DNA of 64,000 nt. Source: Madurella fahalii. Lineage: Eukaryota; Ascomycota; Sordariomycetes; Sordariales. A program made the position numbers and the translations under genes. The stretch is taken from assembly GCA_029876055.1 (NCBI GenBank), contig CM056874.1:7874001-7938000 (forward strand), given 5' to 3'. The number at the start of each line of letters is the position of its first letter. Within the stretch, counting starts at the first letter, position 1. Positions 57,431-64,000 of this stretch are shown in pieces. The notes beneath the pieces were generated by a model. It saw only the letters and a list, made by a program, of their open reading frames with translations, was not told the origin of the DNA and did no database searches.

Positions 57431-58683
57431 ATGGCCAACTCCAAGTAAGATGAGTGCGGTCTAGCCCAATATATATTATCGCTAATTTGGGCCCAAGATT
57501 CGAATATGTGAAGCAATTCGAACAGCCTGACAATCTCCTCCCCAACACTTGGGTTGTGGTGAGAATTGACGGGCGGGGCTTCACAAAGTACGCCCTCTAT
57601 TCTGTACCTTTTTCTTGAGATAGAGATGGCCTTGTCTGATCACGGGACAGGTTCGCAACCAAATATGGGTTTGAGAAGCCAAACGACAAGCGGGCTCTTG
57701 ACCTCATGAATGCAGCTGCCAGGGCAGTCATGGCCGAGCTACCCGACATCACCATCGCATATGGGGTCAGCGATGAATACAGGCATGTCCTGCCCATTCC
57801 CAAAGCCTAATTTGGCTAACACATCAATTTAGCTTCGTCTTCCACAAGACATGTGTTCTCTTCGAACGGCGATCCAGGTGTGCTTGGTTGGCAATTCTTT
57901 ATCCCGAATACCACAACTGAGTCATCGCAGCAAATTAGTCTCGACGATCGTATCTACCTTTACGGCGTACTATGTACACTACTGGTCGACTTACTTCCCA
58001 GACACTCCATTGTCCCCACCGTTGCCCAGCTTCGACGGTCGAGCAGTATGCTACCCCAGCGTGCAGAACCTGCGAGATTACATGAGTTGGAGACAGGTAG
58101 ATTGTAAATACTGAATCTCGGATTACGCTATGTGTCGATGCAGTCCTAATATGTTAGGCCATATCAACAATCTCTACAACACGGCTTTCTGGGCCCTCAT
58201 TCAGTTGGGAGGTCTGGGAACCACTGAAGCCGAGAAAACCCTCAAGGTGAGGTTCTCTTACCGACCAAGCCACTTTACGCTTCTAACTCGAGAAATACAG
58301 GGGACATATGCCGCCGACAAGAACGAGATCCTTTTTTCAAAGTTCAGCATCAACTACAACAACGAGCCCGAAATGTATAAGAAGGGGAGCGTTGTCTTCC
58401 GAGACGTGGGTTTCCTGAGCTGCCTCTGCCATGACTCTCCACGGCAGCTAACTCACGTCGCTAGTACGAGCTGGTGGAACCTGGTACACACAACGCCGCC
58501 GCTGAAGCCGACAATGTGGCGGAGCCGGTTCAGCAATCAAAGACACAGACTGAAAACGACAAGAAGCGACGCGCAAAGGCACGAATCGTGGTGGAACACC
58601 TTGACATTATCAAGGATGACTTCTGGGACCGCCGGCCGTGGCTGCTATCAAACAAGCCGGGCAAGATCCCAAAGGAGCCTTGA
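57431..58683 (+). CDS. THG1: tRNA(His) guanylyltransferase THG1
   Basis: Adds the G-1 nucleotide to tRNA(His) by 3'-5' addition, required for histidyl-tRNA synthetase recognition. Eight exons: 57431-57444, 57498-57587, 57651-57782, 57833-57877, 57931-58103, 58158-58246, 58301-58405 and 58465-58683. All phases fit, giving 288 residues. The 50-bp third intron starts GCATGT, a GC-AG intron; using it restores GVSDEYSFVF. Catalytic metal-binding residues are seen at Asp29 (VRIDGRGFTKF) and Asp76-Glu77 (YGVSDEYS), and the conserved blocks HYWSTYFP, RDYMSWRQVDCHINNLYNTAFW and NEILFSKFSINYNNEPEMYKKGS follow. The first exon codes fewer than five residues. A charged insert (about 225-255, Q/K/A-rich) precedes the conserved C-terminus DDFWDRRPWLL. 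Seven introns in 1.25 kb contrasts with intron-poor neighbours. Confidence 0.95.
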
Positions 58684-58946
58684 ATATCGATTTGAGTAGG
58701 CAGCAATAGCCCACCCACCCCTGTCGCATGGCAGTTTTGCCGTGACCGCGGGCCTGCCTTTTGCGGAAGGGGCCTCATGCCCCGACGTCCCCACGAAGTC
58801 GCGTAGAATTGCGCCAACGTAGGAGCTACTATCCAGTAGCACTAGCGGCTTCAGGCCTCTGGATATCCACACATCACGACCTCGGCTTGCCGCTCGTGGC
58901 GCAAGACCTGAGAGAACAGAATACCCGAAATCCAGTTCGAGCCTTT

Positions 58947-59666
58947 TCATCCCTCACCCGGCTTCTGCAACGCAGCCTCCTCCCGTTTCCTCCTCTTAGC
59001 CTCCTCCCGTTTCCTCTTCTTAGCCTCCTTTCGCGCCCGCCTTTCCATCCTCCTTGCCCGTCTTTCCTCCTTGGTCTCGTTGGCCTTCCTCGCCCTCTTC
59101 AGCTCCTTTTTTGCCACCTTCTCAGCGGCCTTCCGCGCCGCCTCTGCCTCGGCAGCCTTTCGCGCGGCCCTTTCTGCCTTGCGCAACCTCCTCGCCGCCC
59201 TCCTCGCCTGTCTCTCCGCTTTTGTCTCGCCCCTCCTCTCTCTTGCCGAGACGGAAGCCTCGCTGTCCTCGGAGCTCGCGGGCGTAGCGTCGGTCGACTC
59301 TCCCGTTGCGCTCTCGACGTCGAGAGTGCCCTCGAGCATGCCGCCCCGCACAAACGACGCGTACAGCCCGCTCGCGCCCGTGTATTTCCCGGTCGGCTGG
59401 GTGCTGGCGATGACGTCCAGCTTACCCTGTGTTACCGACTGCACCACGGCGCCCTTCTTGGACGTGTCGAGGCCCTTGAGCTTCTGGTCGAAGGCATGCA
59501 GCCACCATTGGTCACTCGTGTAGTGCTGCTTCTGGCCGATGCCGCGGCCGTCGGTGTTGCGCGAGAGGAGGATGGGCTTGGCGAGGCCGATGTTGTTGTT
59601 GGTGGGATGGAGGGAGAAGCCTTTGCCCCGCCAGCCCTGAGATTTGAGAAGGGCGGCTGCATCCAT
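58947..59666 (-). CDS. TMA23-like nucleolar G-patch protein
   Basis: Single exon of 239 residues. The N-terminus MDAAALLKSQGWRGKGFSLH, followed by GLAKPILLSRNTDGRGIGQKQH, matches the glycine-rich, G-patch-like start of yeast Tma23, a nucleolar protein linked to ribosome biogenesis. SDQWWLHAFDQKLKGLDTSK is the second conserved block. From residue about 140 the protein is a long K/R/E/A-rich helix, with a near-perfect internal duplication at the end (KKRKREEA and KRRKREEA) that follows a matching DNA repeat at about 58980-59020. The basic tail would serve nucleolar localisation and RNA binding. It is convergent with THG1, 263 bp away. The family call rests on the N-terminal motifs. Confidence 0.85.
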   Translation of the reverse strand: MDAAALLKSQGWRGKGFSLHPTNNNIGLAKPILLSRNTDGRGIGQKQHYTSDQWWLHAFDQKLKGLDTSKKGAVVQSVTQGKLDVIASTQPTGKYTGASGLYASFVRGGMLEGTLDVESATGESTDATPASSEDSEASVSARERRGETKAERQARRAARRLRKAERAARKAAEAEAARKAAEKVAKKELKRARKANETKEERRARRMERRARKEAKKRKREEAKRRKREEAALQKPGEG

Positions 59667-60296
59667 GGCAGGCTACTTGGGGCTGGCTACCGGGTTAATA
59701 CTGAGTGTTCTGGTTTTGTCATAAATTCAATTGCGGCATTCTTCCGAGAGGGAGACGCATCGTGGGACCTGACGGCCTCTGCGTGGGAGGTGGATGTCGG
59801 TTTTTTTTTGGTTCAAGATACGGAGTAAATTTTGGGCCTTACTGTGGGTCTCAGCGGGATGTGCATGGGGAGTGTGTCTTATGTAATACAGCCAAAGTCA
59901 GATCCGGCCCACTCTTTTTAACCTTTTAACTCGTTCCAACAGCAAATTGTGTGAACATCTCTGCTCTATAAGTGTAGGGGTTGGCGATGCTTCACAACCA
60001 AAAATTCTCAATACCGCCAAATGTTTTGCCACCACTTGGGGGATACATTGTCCTAAGTCGTTCTTTGATTCGATTAAGCCGTTTTTCTGATGATGCCCAG
60101 ACATCCAAGCGGATGCAAGAGAGTGAACAAGCTAGATCATAACGCGTGTTTCTAAGATGATGCCACTAACTCGGGGGAAATCCCGTACCATGGGCAACAG
60201 AAGTGCTGATGTAGTCTAGGTACACAGAAAGAAATCACTATGCGAGGGGTGCCACAGAGGCTAAGGTGACGCCGTCTGCATAAGGTTGATGTTTGC
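59667..60296. other. Intergenic region between two minus-strand genes
   Basis: About 630 bp, fairly A/T-rich, holding the TMA23-like promoter on the left and the 3' UTR of the LRLRGG membrane-protein gene on the right. No gene is visible. Confidence 0.55.
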
Positions 60297-62559
60297 CTAA
60301 AGACCGGCTGGTGCCTCGATGATTCTCCAATCGAGTTCGTTGATAACCGCCTTAACCATCCCCTTGATCGACTTCCAGCTGAGGTTTGGATACGTCAACG
60401 CTAGGGTGACATTGTCGTTCAGAGCACTGTCCCAGAACTCGGCCGATCCGATGCTGCGTGTCCAATAGGCCAACCTCGGGTTTGCGCGGAGGGCTGAGAA
60501 AGCCAAATACGAAATCGTGTTCCGCGTTGCGGATACAAGGAATTGCGTGACCTTGAACGCGGTGACCGCGAGCCTCAGGACGACTATGGCTACTTCGATA
60601 AGGAAGAGAAGCACGCTTCGCGCCACCCACCTCGCAAACTGGAGCAGTCCGGCTATGGGGATCCAGAAAGGTCGAGCGATCGTGGGGTTGCGCTCTATTA
60701 GGAAGTAACCAAACCCCAACCAGGCTGCGATGGCTGCGACGTAGCGTAGATCACCGACGAACATCCAGATGCGGTGTCGTTTGTTGCTTCGTATCCACTC
60801 GTCTAAAGTTGGGTGGTCTTCGCTCTGCTCAGCCGGCTGGTCGATTCGGCCAGAGTAATAGATGCATTGGGCTTTGAGGAGAGTGGTGATATGCTGGCCT
60901 TCGGCGGCTCCGCTTATTTGGTCGACCTGGCCTGCTGTCGCGAAGCGCTGAAGCATGGGCCAGACGACGATTTGGACTTTGCCCATGCGGGACGGGGCCC
61001 TCCAGGAGGTGGACGCAGGATCACCGACGGCATTTTGCTCGTCAGCTTGGCCCGTGACGAAGTTCCAAGCGGCCTTGATCCTGTTCAAAGCTGTTATGAT
61101 CGAGGCCTCTCCGCGGTCTATGAGAGCCAAAGGGGTGGAACGCTCTGCTTCCTTCGATTTGCTAAGCCCCCTCCTGTACCTCTTTTCGGCGGCTTTATCA
61201 TCCCTATCAGTCCTGGATTTCGACAGGTTATAGATAGCGTCATCGACATGTTGCTGGTCCGTATCCCACACCTCCCCAAGGAACGGTGATGAGAACCGAA
61301 AGATGTCGTGGGACCAGCGGATGGCGATGGACATTAATGCTGCCTCGGACACGATAGCGTGCAGGTCTTGGTGGATACTTTGCAGCGATTTAGCCCGACT
61401 CTCAGGGAAGTGCTTGTCCATAAGGCGGATGAGAGGCAGCAGCAACGTCGTGAGCTGTAGGGTAAGCTGGTCAACGCAGGGCCAAAAGTTGGGCGTCAGG
61501 ATGGCGTCTGCCATGATGGCGCGGACAGTTTGACAGCGTAGCTCGGTGCGTTCATATCCTGCGTGCCGAGAGAGTAAGTAAAACGATGAGCAGTTTTCTA
61601 GGAGTCAAGCGATAAAAGCGACACTCACCCTCCATATCAAGCGTACATCTATCCTGGGCCTCCAGCATCCTTTTTTGATCCTCCTCCGCCCCGAACAGCA
61701 ACTCATCAAAGACACACATCTCCAACACCTTCCCAATCACCCCGGTAACAAGATACCTCCTATGCTTCTCCATCTTCAGCAGCGCATCCCACCCTCCGGC
61801 ATGATTATCCTGCTTCGCAACCCTCTGAGCATACCACCGAAACTGCTTCGAGAAGCCTCCTTCCAACCAGACCCTCTCCCTTGACGAACCCCTCGTGGGG
61901 ACGATGTCCTTATACCCAAAGTACTCCCGCGCAAACGCCCCGGCTCGCACGTACAAGTGCGAGTACAGCATCTCAAACCACGTACTCTCCAGCTCCTCGC
62001 CCGCCCCGCTCGGCCACCGCTCAATCTCAAACCCCACCCTCGTAGGCCGCCACCCGCCCCTGTCCAACTCGTCCAGCGTGCGTTCCGGCCAACGCGGCCC
62101 GGGCCGCGCCCAGTCCCATGGCAGCGGGAAGGGCGCCAGCGCGGAAAGCCACCACCACCGATGCCACGTCCACGGCGGAGTGGAGAGGTACGCGAAGGCT
62201 CCTGGACGTTCGGGTCCTTCGCCCCGTCCACCTCCTCCTTCCTCTCCTTCTCCTCCGTTAGGACGGGGAGGAATGGGCCGCGGCGCGGGGCGTAAAAGGC
62301 TGTCGCGGATGCCGAGGCGTCTGACGCGGCTTTCGTGCTGGGGGTCGGGCGGGACGGGTCGGTAGGAGCCGCCGGGGGGCACCCAGGGGCGTTTGCTGCT
62401 GCTGCTGCTGCTGCGGCTGGTGCTGGGTTTCGGGCGAGAATCGCGTTCATAGCCGGCGGGGCTGATGCGGCGGGTGAAGTTAGGGTTGTAGCCGTAGCCG
62501 TCTTCGAAGGCGCCGCCGCGGAGGCGGAGGTGGTCAGTGGAGAAGGTGTCGGGGTCCAT
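60297..62559 (-). CDS. Unrecognised membrane protein with N-terminal LRLRGG motif
   Basis: Two minus-strand exons, 62559-61629 and 61558-60297, join across a 70-bp phase-1 intron (GTGAGT donor, GCTTGAC branch-like element, CGCAG acceptor), giving 730 residues. Residues 11-16 are LRLRGG, identical to the last six residues of ubiquitin, the sequence recognised by deubiquitinating enzymes. Residues 30-125 are S, P, G-rich and disordered. WHRWWWLSALAPFPLPWDW near 132-150 is a tryptophan-rich patch. Residues about 165-480 are probably helical (RVGFEIERWP, TWFEMLYSHLYVRAGAFAREYF, LTLQLTTLLLPLIRLMDKHF). Between about 570 and 670 there are two to four hydrophobic segments (YVAAIAAWLGFGYFLI, SVLLFLIEVAIVVLRLAVTAF) that look membrane-spanning. 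No family recognised. An N-terminal cleavage after GG would be consistent with the motif but is speculation. The start is the only ATG giving the N-terminal block. Confidence 0.78.
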
Positions 62560-63373
62560 TGTGCTCTTGATTAACTGAGGTCTGGGACGAGGTGTTGGTC
62601 TTTTGGTATGCGTTGTTGGCTACTTAGGCGGAATACCTCTAACACGCACCTGAGATGGGTGTGCTCTTTCTTTGCTGCCAGTGCTTGGTTCATACTCTGT
62701 GGTGTCTACCTAGGTGGTTTGAAGATGCTTTAGGATTGGAGAGTGTTACGCTACTAGAGGTAGTCGCTGCTCAGAGGCTGTGTGGTTGGTTTGGCCAAGC
62801 GGAAATAGCTTGGGACTGCCCTGATGTTTGAAGAGAGAGAACTGCTGGAGAGCTTCATACAAGCGGTTGAAGTAATACTCTGCAGCTCATCAAAGACGGT
62901 AAGCTCCCACAGGTTGGAACAAACAAAGAGCCTCGACGGAGAGGGAAATATGGGAGCAACACTGCGAGACAAAGACAACTAGCCGGAGAAGGAAACCGAG
63001 AACCCCTCAGTCTGAGCCGCCCCCCGGAATGTGAATACATTGACACAATCCGGCCCTTCTACGCTTGTTAAAACAAATCAGTACATTTGATTTAACGCTA
63101 ATACCCTGCAGAGCTGTCTGCAAGATTCTTGGGCTGGTTAAGCCCTCCTCTCTTCCTAAAACCTAGTCCAGCCTGCATAATAATACAGTAGTAACAAGGC
63201 GTCTGCAAGCTTCATAGAGAGGTAGACAGACGCCGACAACGTTGTCAGCACCCTCAACGCCCCCAAAACTCCGGGGCATCTGAGAAGAAAAAACGATACT
63301 GCACTCAGCCCGCCGTGACACCAGTAAATTCCCATCCTCCGTTAACTGACAAATCTCTCTATGTCCCCATGTT
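62560..63373. other. Intergenic region
   Basis: About 810 bp upstream of the LRLRGG gene and downstream of the last gene. It is locally A/T-rich near 63060-63190. No coding or RNA feature is seen. Confidence 0.55.
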
Positions 63374-64000
63374 TCAGTATGCCCTCATCAGGTGGACATT
63401 GATCGTCATCTTTTCCAGTTCACAAGTCGCACCGTTAGGCAGCTTCTGTCCTTTCGGCAGGGCTGCAATTACCGACACACTGATGATGTTTGGGCCCAGC
63501 TGCAAGTTAACGTCAAAGACCATGGCGTTTATGGGCAGAGGGTCGTCGGGGATGGGCAGAGGAGTCGATCGTCCCACCGTCTGACCATTGATGGACACAA
63601 ATAATCGATATTGACGCCCCTGCTGCTCGAATGGCGCCAGTCGGGGAATAAGCTGGAGTCGGCTGTGACTGCCCGTGAGGTGTACTGAGAAGTTCTGTTG
63701 CGCTTCCTTTGGATGCGCCGGGATCTCGAGCCTGAACCTGCGCTCCATGGGGATGCTCGGATGCGTCCGAATCAGGAGACTTGGCAGGAGAGCATCAGAG
63801 ATACCTGGTAGTGGCGTTAGTGAGGACCGTGATGGAGACTCTAACGGGATACCTACCTCTACCCGGCGCGCGATATTTATTGTCATACAGAGGTGGCGCC
63901 GGGGTCGGTGCTGCCGGTGGATGACCGTTCTGTAGCTGTTGCGCTGGAGGAACCTGCTGGAACTGTTGTCCAGCGGCCGGAACTCCATTCGGAACATTCA
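63374..64000 (-). CDS. C-terminal part of a Q/P-rich protein, possibly MIZ-finger family
   Basis: Two exons lie in the window on the minus strand: one entering from the right edge to 63857, and one from 63804 to the stop at 63374. They join across a 52-bp intron (GTAGGT donor, CACTAAC branch point, ACCAG acceptor). The visible protein has about 190 residues; the N-terminal part lies outside. It begins with a Q, P and A-rich linker ending PLYDNKYRAPGRG. Then comes a beta-rich domain: LLPSLLIRTHPSIP, RRFRLEIPAHP, YRLFVSINGQ, then INAMVFDVNLQLGPNIISV, and ends CELEKMTINVHLMRAY. The pattern resembles the C-terminal region of fungal MIZ/SP-RING SUMO-ligase-like proteins as I remember them, but no zinc finger is in view, so the family is tentative. 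Confidence 0.7.

Overview
This window looks like nuclear chromosomal DNA of a filamentous ascomycete. The G+C-rich coding style, 50-100 bp introns with GTRNGY donors and CTAAC-like branch points, and protein sequences of Sordariomycete type suggest Sordariales (inferred from style; no database was searched). Fifteen protein genes are supported, one of them running off the right edge. No rRNA, convincing tRNA, CRISPR array or intact transposon was found. Coding exons were joined by hand, and every splice proposed below keeps the reading frame, except one 1-nt frame break in the 12999-16715 gene.

Layout. 1-6.6 kb: no credible gene. 6.6-9.3 kb: G1 cyclin (CLN/PucA type) behind an unusually long upstream leader. 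10.4-16.7 kb: a divergent pair of unrecognised genes. The minus-strand member carries a retropepsin-like DSGA motif; the plus-strand member is a protein of about 1175 residues broken by one frame shift in a G8 run. 17.1-24.8 kb: FAB1 PI3P 5-kinase. 25.7-27.7 kb: unrecognised 670-residue protein. 28.0-31.0 kb: divergent mitochondrial pair, BolA-like protein and ACSF3-type malonate-CoA ligase. 31.6-35.3 kb: divergent translation pair, eIF4E and the ribosome-associated Hsp70 SSB. 36.2-37.2 kb: F-box-like protein. 38.7-39.1 kb: small conserved-looking 114-residue protein. 39.1-49.4 kb: about 10 kb of simple-repeat-spotted DNA with one small cysteine-rich gene. 49.4-54.7 kb: RPB1. 55.6-58.7 kb: divergent SWD1 (COMPASS) and THG1. 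58.9-59.7 kb: TMA23-like G-patch protein. 60.3-62.6 kb: unrecognised membrane protein starting with a ubiquitin-like LRLRGG motif. 63.4 kb to the edge: C-terminal part of another protein.

Most of the content is housekeeping: transcription, translation, tRNA processing, vacuolar lipid signalling, mitochondrial lipoylation and Fe-S supply, and cell-cycle start. Several functionally related genes share divergent promoters (BolA/ACSF3, eIF4E/SSB). The novel part is the retropepsin-like divergent pair and the LRLRGG membrane protein.
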